DNA from: Vagococcus fluvialis
Lineage (GTDB): Bacteria > Bacillota > Bacilli > Lactobacillales > Vagococcaceae
Assembly (NCBI RefSeq): GCF_003337315.1
Contig: NZ_QPJV01000004.1
Coordinates: 62,001 to 126,000, forward strand
Length of the DNA stretch: 64,000 nucleotides
Reading direction: 5' to 3'
Part shown: piece after piece, positions 17,710 through 25,121 of the stretch
How the letters are laid out: each line of letters opens with the position of its first letter
Numbering within the stretch: position 1 is the stretch's first letter
Program-made: the position numbers and the translations under genes
The notes under the pieces: model-generated
What the model saw: only the letters and a program-made list of their open reading frames with translations
Databases searched by the model: none
Told to the model about the DNA's origin: nothing

Positions 17710-19158
17710 ATGTTAGAAGAAATGTCAATTAGTGATCAATTTGTTGAAGAAATAGATGTCACTGATTTTGAATCAGTTGGAGAAGAATTAAGACCAAAAT
17801 CTGAAGAGGAACGTAATTGGGGAGTCGGAAAATTTGCGACTCTTTGGATGGGGTCAGTTCACAATATTTTATCTTATATGACAGTAGCAGGATTTTTCAT
17901 TCTTGGATTAAATTCTAAACAAGTACTTGCAGCCGTAATGACTTCAGCAGTTATTGTTTCTTTCTTTTATGTAGTAAATGGTGTGGCATCTGCTAAATAT
18001 GGTATTCCATTTACAATGGTTTTAAGATCTGTTTTTGGGATAAAAGGGTCTAAATTTCCAGCTTTAGCCAGAGGGCTTATTGCAGGAGTTGTTTTCTTTG
18101 GGACTCAGTCATATGTAACAGCAGGAGCTATGGATGTTATCTTTGAAAGAATTTTTCCAGGATATACATCGATTGGTGGGGGAGCTACGATTTTAGGTTC
18201 ACCAATTTATACTGCTATTAGTTTTGTTTTAGTGTGGTTTATTACGGTTTTACTTTTTATGGGTGGGAATAAAGTAATTGATAAGTTAGGAACTTATGCC
18301 TCTCCAGTTGTTTACTTATTTATTATTGGAGCAGCAGTTTGGGCTATTAATACAGCTGGTGGTTTTGGTAATGTATTAGCTTACGCACCCGATAATGCTA
18401 AATTTACAATTCCTTCATTTATTGCTTGTGTGAGTGCACTAGTTTCTAACTGGGCAGGTCCAATTGTTAATACAGGTGATTTTACTCAAAGAGCAAAAGA
18501 TATGAAATCAATGGCAATTGGCTTACCACTAGGATTTATTTTTTCTTATGTATTATTTGCTATTACATGTGTCAGCTTATTTGCAGGCACTGCTTTAGCT
18601 TTTCCAGAATTAACAAGTTTTGATATTGTGATGTCAATTAATCAAATGGATAGTTCATTAGCAGTTATTATTTTAATTATGGCTTTAAATATTGGAGCAT
18701 TTGCTTTTGTTGTATTCGGAAATCTTTATCCAGCCGGACTACAATTGACTTCATTAATGCCCAAAATCTTCACAGTTAAAACTGGTGGAATTGTAACCGC
18801 TTTACTAGGAGCTGCGATTTTACCTTGGAAGATTGTTAATAATCTATTCTTATTCTATAGCTTTATTGGTTCCATGTTTGGTCCAATAACAGGGATTATG
18901 TTATCAGATTTCTTTATCAATAAAAAACAGGAATTAAATCTAAAAGAAATCTACGCACCAGAAGGGAGTCCTCTATCAGTTTCTTATAATAAACAAGCAA
19001 TGATCGTTCTTATAATTAGTTTTTCATTATCAATGGTTGGAGCCTTTTTACCAGGCATTCCAGTATTAAAAATGTTAAATGATTTTGCTTTCTTCTCTGG
19101 TTTAATATCTTCATTTGTTTTGTATACAATTTTAACTTTAGTTCAAAAAAAATCATAA
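17710..19158 (+). CDS. NCS1 family nucleobase/hydantoin/ureide permease
   Basis: A 482-residue membrane protein with GGGAGG before ATG and about 12 hydrophobic segments. The NCS1 pattern is seen in FATLWMGSVHNILSYMTVAGF, KYGIPFTMVLRSVFGIKGS, and SNWAGPIVNTGDFTQRAKD in the loop before helix 7. NCS1 proteins are proton or sodium symporters for cytosine, purines, hydantoins, allantoin or thiamine precursors. It lies between the putative carbamoyltransferase and the deaminase, so it probably imports the compound that the operon degrades. The sequence does not decide between pyrimidine, purine and ureide substrates. Confidence 0.9.
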   Translation: MLEEMSISDQFVEEIDVTDFESVGEELRPKSEEERNWGVGKFATLWMGSVHNILSYMTVAGFFILGLNSKQVLAAVMTSAVIVSFFYVVNGVASAKYGIPFTMVLRSVFGIKGSKFPALARGLIAGVVFFGTQSYVTAGAMDVIFERIFPGYTSIGGGATILGSPIYTAISFVLVWFITVLLFMGGNKVIDKLGTYASPVVYLFIIGAAVWAINTAGGFGNVLAYAPDNAKFTIPSFIACVSALVSNWAGPIVNTGDFTQRAKDMKSMAIGLPLGFIFSYVLFAITCVSLFAGTALAFPELTSFDIVMSINQMDSSLAVIILIMALNIGAFAFVVFGNLYPAGLQLTSLMPKIFTVKTGGIVTALLGAAILPWKIVNNLFLFYSFIGSMFGPITGIMLSDFFINKKQELNLKEIYAPEGSPLSVSYNKQAMIVLIISFSLSMVGAFLPGIPVLKMLNDFAFFSGLISSFVLYTILTLVQKKS

Positions 19159-19173
19159 AAGGGGATAATTAAA

Positions 19174-19638
19174 ATGAGTAATGAGTTTAATAAGTATTTT
19201 AAATTAGCGTCAGAAGCAACTATTGAAGGAATGAAAAAAGGACACGGTGGTCCCTTTGGTGCAACAATAGTTAGAAATGGTGAAGTGATTGCAGCTGTCG
19301 GAAATACAATGATGAGAGATACTGATCCTTCTGCTCATGCTGAAATGGTGGCAGTTAGAGAAGCTTGTAAAAAATTAGATACCATGGACTTGTCTGATTG
19401 TGAAATTTATGCAACTTGTGAGCCCTGTCCAATGTGTGTTGGTGTTATGATGTGGGCTAATATAAAAAAAGTTTATTACAGTAGTACAAGAGATGATGCT
19501 GGTGCTAACGGTTTTTCAGATATGCATTTAAGAACTTATTTAGATGGTAGTACACCAGACGTTTTTGACATGGAGCATATTGGTGAAAGAGAAGATTGTG
19601 ATGTTCTTTGGGAGACTTTTAAAGAATTGAATCAGTAA
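19174..19638 (+). CDS. Cytidine-deaminase-fold nucleobase deaminase (guanine-deaminase-like)
   Basis: A 154-residue zinc deaminase of the tRNA-adenosine/guanine/cytosine deaminase fold. Zinc ligands are H55 in the HAE motif (E57 is the proton shuttle) and C85 and C88 in EPCPMC. Length and the segments GGPFGATIVRNGEVIA and HAEMVAVREACKKL resemble Bacillus GuaD, but similar proteins act on isocytosine, cytosine or other amino-heterocycles. It lies 15 nt behind the permease and 16 nt before carbamate kinase, so it likely acts on the imported compound and releases ammonia before ring opening. No ring-opening amidohydrolase is recognisable in the operon. Confidence 0.85.
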   Translation: MSNEFNKYFKLASEATIEGMKKGHGGPFGATIVRNGEVIAAVGNTMMRDTDPSAHAEMVAVREACKKLDTMDLSDCEIYATCEPCPMCVGVMMWANIKKVYYSSTRDDAGANGFSDMHLRTYLDGSTPDVFDMEHIGEREDCDVLWETFKELNQ

Positions 19639-19654
19639 CAGGAAGGAAAGAACA

Positions 19655-20581
19655 ATGGATAAAATTAACCGAGTAGTTATTGCTCTTGGGGGAAATGCTA
19701 TATTAAAACCTGGTCAAAAGGGAACTTTTGATGAGCAAAAAGAGAATATAGAAATTAGTGTGGATAGTATTGGTGCAATGATTGAAGAAGGTTTTAAGTT
19801 AGCTATTGTTCACGGGAATGGCCCTCAAGTCGGTCAATTACTTCAACGAAATGAGTTGTGTAAAGATAGTGTTCCAGCACAACCATTTGCTAGTGTCAGT
19901 GCTCAGTCACAAGGTTATATTGGACATATGATTCAAGAATCTATTAAAAATAGATTCCCTGAAAAAGAAGTTGTTACCATTTTATCCATGACTGAAGTAG
20001 ACGAAAAAGATCCAGCTTTTTCGAATCCAATGAAGCCAATTGGTTTGTTTTACACAAAAGAAGAAGCTGAAGAATTTGAAGAGCAGGGAATTGTTATGGG
20101 GGAAGATTCTGGCAGAGGATACAGAAGGCTTGTACCTTCTCCAAAGCCTAAAGAAATAGTAGAAAGAAAAACAATTGCCAAATTACTTGAGATGGATACA
20201 ATCGTTATAACTTCCGGTGGAGGCGGCGTACCTGTTATTAAAAGAGACGGCCTTTATGTAGGGCAAGATGCTGTTATCGATAAAGATTTAGCAGCTTTAA
20301 GTTTAGCAAGTGATATCAATGCTGACGTTTTAATGATTTTAACAGATGTTGATAATGTTTATATTAATTACGGTAAAAATAATCAAGAAAAATTAGAACA
20401 TATTACTGTTGCTCAATTAGAAAAATATTATGAAGAAGGTCAATTTGCAGAAGGTAGTATGGGTCCTAAAGTAAAAGCTTGTATCGATTTTGCTAAAGAA
20501 GGTAAAACAGCTATAATCTCTTCTCTAGAAAATGGTTTACTAGCTCTAAAAGGAGAAAAAGGAACAATTGTAACGAAATAA
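19655..20581 (+). CDS. arcC: Carbamate kinase
   Basis: A 308-residue amino-acid-kinase-family protein with AGGAAGG before ATG. Motifs are VVIALGGNAIL at residues 7-17, VHGNGPQVGQLLQRNE, ITSGGGGVPVI and LTDVDNVYINYG. It transfers the phosphate of carbamoyl phosphate to ADP, giving ATP, ammonia and CO2, and so is the energy-yielding last step of the operon. Arginine deiminase pathway genes are absent here, which argues that this copy serves the FdrA-DUF1116 route, as YbcF does in E. coli. Confidence 0.93.
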   Translation: MDKINRVVIALGGNAILKPGQKGTFDEQKENIEISVDSIGAMIEEGFKLAIVHGNGPQVGQLLQRNELCKDSVPAQPFASVSAQSQGYIGHMIQESIKNRFPEKEVVTILSMTEVDEKDPAFSNPMKPIGLFYTKEEAEEFEEQGIVMGEDSGRGYRRLVPSPKPKEIVERKTIAKLLEMDTIVITSGGGGVPVIKRDGLYVGQDAVIDKDLAALSLASDINADVLMILTDVDNVYINYGKNNQEKLEHITVAQLEKYYEEGQFAEGSMGPKVKACIDFAKEGKTAIISSLENGLLALKGEKGTIVTK

Positions 20582-20583
20582 GA

Positions 20584-20622
20584 AAAGCTGTAGCTAAATT
20601 ATTATTAGCTACAGCTTTTTTT
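20584..20622 (+). terminator. Terminator of the FdrA operon
   Basis: AAAGCTGTAGCTAA and TTAGCTACAGCTTT form a 14-bp stem with a 7-nt loop, followed by a T run. No terminator is seen between the six genes before it. Confidence 0.92.
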
Positions 20623-20728
20623 AATCCTCTCTTGTGGATTTAGAATAGCATAGAATCAAAAAATGTTAACCAAAGTAGGTTTTAGAAAAATAAAGATGGT
20701 AAAATAGCATAGTGAGAGGTGTAGAAAA

Positions 20729-21487
20729 ATGAAAAAACAATTTAAAGGATTATTAGTTATTAGTTTAATAATAGTTTTAGGAGCGTGTTCTAAACAAGAA
20801 AAACCGATGCAACGAGAAGTTTATAAGGATATTAATACAGAGCTAGTAAAAAAAGTGACTGGAGCTTGGTTAGGTGAAGGTGAGAAGGAAAAGAAAATTT
20901 ATGATATTACATATAAAAAACAAACTTTATGGATTAATCAAGAAGAACTGGAAGTAACTGAAACAAAAGATAACTTAGTGTTAACACAAACTAAAAAAGA
21001 AAAACCATTTTTCTATGATTTTAAAATTGAAGGAGAAAATATTACTGTGATACCCTCCTATCCAGTTCCAAAAGGACAATCTGGAGGACAACTAGCTCCC
21101 ATTAAACTAATCCCAATTGATACAAAAGAGATAGAAGTACATAATTCTGAAAAAGATGAATTAATAAATTTTGAAGAGACTCTAAAAACAAGTTTAGACA
21201 TGTTTGAGAGAAAAGAAGCCTTTCTATTAAAAATGACTCGTTTTACAACAGAGGCAGATCCGATTTTTGAGATGCTTAGCTTTAATGGTGAAGAAATTTA
21301 TTATTATTACGATAATTCTAAAGATAAGTTTGGTGAAAAAAATATTGTCAGTGCTAGCTATAAAAATTGGCGTTTTGAAGAAAAAACAGATGAAACAAAT
21401 CATACAATTAAGGAATTTATTTTATCCGAACCAATGGAAAAAGATAGTGAAAAACAAGTTGTTTTTGACATTCAAAATTTAGAATAA
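20729..21487 (+). CDS. Lipoprotein of unknown function
   Basis: A 252-residue protein with a type II signal peptide: MKKQFKG, a hydrophobic stretch, and lipobox LGAC with the lipidated cysteine at C20. The mature part is charged, without membrane segments, and contains EFEMLSFNGEEIYYYYDNSKD-like polar strands that I could not assign to a family. AGAGGTG precedes the ATG. It is monocistronic, with the FdrA terminator upstream and a separate promoter ahead of the next gene. It is expected on the outer face of the membrane. Function unknown. Confidence 0.75.
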   Translation: MKKQFKGLLVISLIIVLGACSKQEKPMQREVYKDINTELVKKVTGAWLGEGEKEKKIYDITYKKQTLWINQEELEVTETKDNLVLTQTKKEKPFFYDFKIEGENITVIPSYPVPKGQSGGQLAPIKLIPIDTKEIEVHNSEKDELINFEETLKTSLDMFERKEAFLLKMTRFTTEADPIFEMLSFNGEEIYYYYDNSKDKFGEKNIVSASYKNWRFEEKTDETNHTIKEFILSEPMEKDSEKQVVFDIQNLE

Positions 21488-21561
21488 ATCTGAGCAAACA
21501 ATTGTTATTTTTTTGATTTAGCGTGCTATACTTAGCTATCAAATTTTGGAGGAAGTGAAGT

Positions 21562-22023
21562 ATGCACCTAGTTTTTTACAATGAAGATTTTTTGAAAGAG
21601 ATTAAAGCCTATCAACTTGATGATGCCTCGTTTACAGGGATACCATCAGAAGTTATTAAGGAAAATCATCTGAAAGAAAATTATTATCCAATATTATGTT
21701 TTGAGGAAGACCGATTGGTTTGTTTCTTTTCTTTAGATGGCTCAGAAAATAAAAATGTTTATACATCAAATGAAAAGAGTTTATTGATTCGTTCTTTTTC
21801 AACGGATTCTCGTGAAACTAGAAAAGGCTTTGCAACAAAAAATTTAAGAGTATTAATACCTTTTATAAAATCTAACTTTGAAGGTGTGGAAGAAGTTGTT
21901 TTAGGTGTGAACGAAAAAAATCCTAATGCGTATCAAATGTATTTAAAAGTAGGATTTATAGATACAAAGAAAAAACATTTAGGCCCAAGAGGTTATCAAC
22001 ATATTTTAAAAATAAAGTGTTAA
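21562..22023 (+). CDS. GNAT family N-acetyltransferase
   Basis: A 153-residue GNAT enzyme with GGAGGAAG before ATG. The acetyl-CoA-binding region is IRSFSTDSRETRKGFATKNL at about residues 78-97 and the C-terminal signature is NPNAYQMYLKVGFIDT. It has an extended -10 promoter TGC-TATACT at about 21524-21532. Substrate unknown. A bidirectional hairpin overlaps its stop. Confidence 0.82.
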   Translation: MHLVFYNEDFLKEIKAYQLDDASFTGIPSEVIKENHLKENYYPILCFEEDRLVCFFSLDGSENKNVYTSNEKSLLIRSFSTDSRETRKGFATKNLRVLIPFIKSNFEGVEEVVLGVNEKNPNAYQMYLKVGFIDTKKKHLGPRGYQHILKIKC

Positions 22024-22064
22024 AAGTAAAAGAAAGCTATTAATTTGATAGCTTTCTTTTACTT
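22023..22064. terminator. Bidirectional terminator, GNAT against MocR remnant
   Basis: AAAAGTAAAAGAAAGCTAT pairs with ATAGCTTTCTTTTACTTTT around a 6-nt loop, followed by T-rich sequence. The long perfect stem serves both the plus-strand GNAT gene and the minus-strand remnant. Confidence 0.88.
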
Positions 22065-23359
22065 TTTTGATAGACATTTTGAATCGCGGCTATTCCTTTT
22101 GTAATTTGAGTTGGAGTTAATTGAAGGAGTTCAATGGTGTAGATTTTATTTTTGCATTTATAGTTATTAGGGACATTTCTGCCAATATCTTCAAGTTTAA
22201 TATTTTCTTCCTGTAAATAATTTTCAAATAAAGAGGTAGAGACATCTCTAGGTAGAGTAATAAAACTTTTACCGGTTTCAAAAAGGCTTAAATCAAATAA
22301 TTCAGGTGTCTTTTTTCCTTGGTTAATAAAAGCCTGATCACGACTTAGTTGAATCAATCGAGTGTCTTTAATATGCTCATCAAACATGCCGGTTTTGATA
22401 TAAAGATTAAGTGCCGCTTGAGAAAACATCGAACTATCAACTTCTAAAATAGTGCGGTACTTAATAAAAGCTTCTCGTAAGACACTAGGTAATAAACAAG
22501 CACCTATTCTAAGCCCAGGAAACATAATTTTAGAAAAGCTTTTTAAATAAATGACCCGTTCATTTGTATCATAAAAATGAAGAGGTAGATTAGTAGTTGT
22601 AGAAATAAAATCTCCTAAATAATCATCTTCCACAAGATAAACATCATACTGGTTAGCTAATTTGAGTAATCTTTTTTTCTCGATTTCTGAAAAAGAGAGC
22701 CCAAGAGGACTGGAAATTCTAGGTGTGGTATAGAAAAATTTAATATCATTATCTCTGAAATAAGTTTCTAAAAGTTCCCAGTCAAGACCATTCTCATTTC
22801 GTTCAATTGTTAGAAAAGGAATCTTTTCTAATTCAAGTAAATCAAGCATTAAATGATAACTAGGTAATTCAATTAAAATAGTCTCTTTTTGATTTGGAAA
22901 AGTTAGCTTACTTAGAATAAAAAGAGCTTGTTGGATGCCTGTTGTAATAAATAAATTTTCTTCTTTGATAAATAATTGATTTTTTTCGAACCATTTTTTT
23001 AAAGTTTGAATAAGTTCTGGTAGGCCTTGTGATTGGCCATATTAAAAAAACTCTTCTTTATAGTTTTCAGTTGCTTTTTTCAAACAAAGTAAAAAATCAC
23101 TATAAGGAAAGGAAACCGCATTTGAGCGACTAGAGCCAAAATCAATAGTAGTTGTTAATGTGTTTTCAGGCTTAATTTTCTCCTTTTGTAACACATAAAA
23201 ACCACTACGATCTTTTGGATAAATGAGATGTTCCTCTTCAAGTAAAGAGATAGCTTTTTTTATTGTATCTAAACTAACTTGATAGTTTTTTGATAATTGT
23301 CTTAAAGAAGGTAATTTTTCACCTTCTTGATAAATGTCATTTAGGATTATTATCTTCAT
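22040..23359 (-). pseudogene. MocR-type (GntR-aminotransferase) regulator, broken by a nonsense codon and 5' deletion
   Basis: Two ORFs, 23359-23042 and 22849-22040, are in the same frame and separated by one TAA at 23042-23044; reading through gives EEFF-stop-YGQSQGLPELI, where relatives have a residue such as Gln before YG. The N-terminal part has the GntR helix-turn-helix (YQEGEKLPSLRQLSKNYQVS); the remainder is a fold-type I aminotransferase domain with the PLP-lysine region YLKSFSKIMFPGLRIG. The usual first 15-20 residues are missing because the start abuts an EamA fragment in the other direction. Such proteins are PLP-dependent regulators of amino acid, vitamin B6 or transporter genes. 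It is probably inactive. Confidence 0.85.
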
Positions 23360-23591
23360 TAGCAGTGCTTTTTTATCGAATTATGCGATTCATCATATTC
23401 CTGCATCTACTGTAGGTTTATTCTCAAATTTATCACTAGTTATTATGATTCTTTCAGGTGTTATTGTATTAAATGAACCAATCTACAGCTATCAAATCAT
23501 AGGAATATTGATTATCTTAATTCCTATTATTGGGATGAATGTAATACAAAAAAAGCTTGTCAAAACTACTTCAGTTACACCAAGTAAATAG
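23346..23591 (+). pseudogene. EamA/DMT transporter, C-terminal remnant
   Basis: The plus strand encodes only the last about 80 residues of a drug/metabolite transporter: SSAFLSNYAIHHIPASTVGL, a helix, LNEPIYSYQIIGILIILIPIIG and a basic tail. Full EamA transporters have about 300 residues in ten helices. The open frame from ATG 23334 begins in what was the opposite-strand regulator gene. The pattern is that of a divergent regulator-transporter pair that lost the middle, including both promoters. Not expected to work. Confidence 0.8.
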
Positions 23592-23597
23592 AAAGGA

Positions 23598-23627
23598 AAA
23601 TAGTCTGACCGAAATGTTAGACTATTT
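23598..23627 (+). terminator. Terminator-like hairpin after the EamA remnant
   Basis: AAATAGTCT and AGACTATTT form a 9-bp stem with a 12-nt loop, followed by ATTATTTCTT. It is probably the original terminator of the EamA gene. Confidence 0.6.
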
Positions 23628-23662
23628 ATTATTTCTTAACTATTCTTACTAGTCAGGGGATA

Positions 23663-23758
23663 AAAAGTCTGCTCTTTCAACAACTTCACAACTAAGGATC
23701 AATTGAAAAAGCCAATTGTTCCTTATTTCCTCCAGTTGCTTAGAGCAAAACGACTTTT
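23663..23758. repeat. Nested inverted repeat / structured intergenic element
   Basis: Within 96 nt four pairs of complementary blocks are nested in order: AAAAGTC with GACTTTT, GCTCT with AGAGC, AAC with GTT, and TAAGGA-CAATTG with CAATTG-TCCTTA around the loop AAAAAGC. The whole can fold into one long interrupted hairpin on either strand. It lies between two gene ends (EamA remnant and the minus-strand LOR gene), so it may be a terminator-like repeat, a mobile palindromic repeat or a small RNA. No second copy is present in this window. Confidence 0.55.
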
Positions 23759-23772
23759 GACCCACCCTGTTT

Positions 23773-24282
23773 TTAATTTTGGCTATTAGTTGAGCTAGAA
23801 GTATTATTTTTACGTTGTTGTGCTTTAAGGAAGTCTATGGCAGCAACTAAAAGGACGATTAAATGTTCATAGTCTTGATTATAAATTGTCATTTCGTAGG
23901 TACTTGTCATAGCTAACCATTTTTGATTAATGGTAGCTATTTTTATTCGCCCTTGATAAACGTCAAAATGTTTACTTAAAATATCACCACGGACTTCAAT
24001 GTCTTCACTGTAAATTTGATAGTTAGATTTAAACAAAGTGAGTTGTTTTTCAATGCGAAGGGTTTTGTGTCCTTTAACTTCTACAATAAATTTAGGCATT
24101 AGTTTGAATAACTCTTTTGTCACTTTTCCAATAGCTTTATTGTTTTTATCAACCATGGTAAAAGACTTAGCTAATTTAAATAAGCTACCTTGAACACGGT
24201 AAACAGTTTGATTATGTTTATCTGTAACCGAAAATTTTTCATTCACACTTAACATTTTTTGTTTCATGTATAATTGGCGCAT
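23773..24282 (-). CDS. LURP-one-related (LOR/YxjI) family protein
   Basis: A 169-residue protein with AAAAGGAGG before ATG. It shows the tubby-like LOR pattern of repeated beta strands: YMKQKMLSVNEKFSVTDKHN, VYRVQGSLFKLAKSFTMVD, AIGKVTKELFKLMPKFIVEV, and a final hydrophobic helix (YEHLIVLLVAAIDFLKA). The family is widespread in Firmicutes (B. subtilis YxjI); its function is unknown, though the fold suggests binding to membrane lipid or a hydrophobic ligand. It is monocistronic. Confidence 0.85.
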   Translation of the reverse strand: MRQLYMKQKMLSVNEKFSVTDKHNQTVYRVQGSLFKLAKSFTMVDKNNKAIGKVTKELFKLMPKFIVEVKGHKTLRIEKQLTLFKSNYQIYSEDIEVRGDILSKHFDVYQGRIKIATINQKWLAMTSTYEMTIYNQDYEHLIVLLVAAIDFLKAQQRKNNTSSSTNSQN

Positions 24283-24410
24283 ATAATTGACCTCCTTTTC
24301 ACTTATTTATCTTACTTTAGTATTTTATGAGAGATTTGGCAAGATGTATAAAATAAATCTCCACAAACTTTCTTTTTAGGTATAATGAAAGAAGGAAAAG
24401 AGGGATTGAG

Positions 24411-24980
24411 ATGAAAGAAGTTAAGATTTATGACAGACTAAGTGATAATCCGATAATAGCGGCTATTAAAGACGAATCGGATTTAGAAGAGTTACTTGAT
24501 TCAGATATAGAAGTTATTTTTGTACTCCAATCTTCCTTATTAACGATTAAAGAAATCTCTGAAAAAATAGAGGCAAGTGGGAAAGTTGGTTTTGTTCATT
24601 TAGGCCTTGTAAAGGGATTGTCGGATGACGAAGTAGGTCTTAGGTATTTAAAAGAAAATACTTCTTTTTCAGGTATTATTTCGACTAAATGGCCCCAACT
24701 TGTTAGAGCACAAGCTCTAGGCTTTATGACAGTTTATCGTATTTTTATGGTCGACTCTTTAGCTTTTAATTCTTTAAAAAAGGCTCAAAACCCTAAATTT
24801 CCAGATTTTATTGAGATATTACCTAATACCAGTGGTAAAATTATCCAATCTGTAAAAGAACAAATTAAACGTCCTTTAATCGTTAGTGGCTTGATTACGG
24901 ATAAAGAAGATGTTATTAATGCTTTAAAATACGGAGCTATTGCAATCTCATCTACGAACAAAAATGTATGGAAATTTTAA
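24411..24980 (+). CDS. glpP: GlpP, glycerol-3-phosphate-responsive antiterminator
   Basis: A 189-residue TIM-barrel protein of the GlpP family. Recognisable parts are NPIIAAIKDESDLEELLDSD, VIFVLQSSLLTI, VGFVHLGLVKGLSDDEVGLRYL, FSGIISTKWPQL and FIEILPNTSGKII. In B. subtilis GlpP with glycerol 3-phosphate binds leader mRNA and lets polymerase pass a terminator in front of glp genes. Here a promoter and a strong intrinsic terminator lie immediately downstream, ahead of a GlpA-like gene, which fits direct local control. A GGGATTGAG sequence precedes the ATG. Confidence 0.92.
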   Translation: MKEVKIYDRLSDNPIIAAIKDESDLEELLDSDIEVIFVLQSSLLTIKEISEKIEASGKVGFVHLGLVKGLSDDEVGLRYLKENTSFSGIISTKWPQLVRAQALGFMTVYRIFMVDSLAFNSLKKAQNPKFPDFIEILPNTSGKIIQSVKEQIKRPLIVSGLITDKEDVINALKYGAIAISSTNKNVWKF

Positions 24981-24987
24981 AAACAGA

Positions 24988-25016
24988 TTGCATTACTTTG
25001 TGAATTATTCTATAAT
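24988..25016 (+). promoter_or_regulatory. Promoter of the G3P oxidation operon
   Basis: TTGCAT, a 17-nt spacer and TATAAT form a good sigma-A promoter just after glpP. Transcription would start near 25023 and at once enter the terminator-bearing leader. Confidence 0.8.
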
Positions 25017-25042
25017 GTAAGTAATTAAATAAACAGCTAGAG

Positions 25043-25102
25043 AAAAGAGCGCATTGAACGAATCTTCACTAACGTGAGGGTTGGTTCAATGCGCTCTTTT
25101 TA
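25043..25102 (+). terminator. Leader terminator, presumed GlpP antitermination target
   Basis: AAAAGAGCGCATTGAAC and GTTCAATGCGCTCTTTT form a 17-bp stem with a 24-nt internal region, followed by TATT, 20-77 nt after the predicted transcription start and 20 nt before the GlpA-like start. A strong intrinsic terminator inside the 5' leader, beside the glpP gene, is the arrangement of the B. subtilis glpD leader. Binding by GlpP is inferred. Confidence 0.85.
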
Positions 25103-25121
25103 TTAATCGGAGGGTGAGAAA

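Noticed and set aside
19174-19638. tRNA-specific adenosine deaminase TadA
   Set aside because: The operon context and the closer likeness to GuaD-type segments favour a free-base deaminase.
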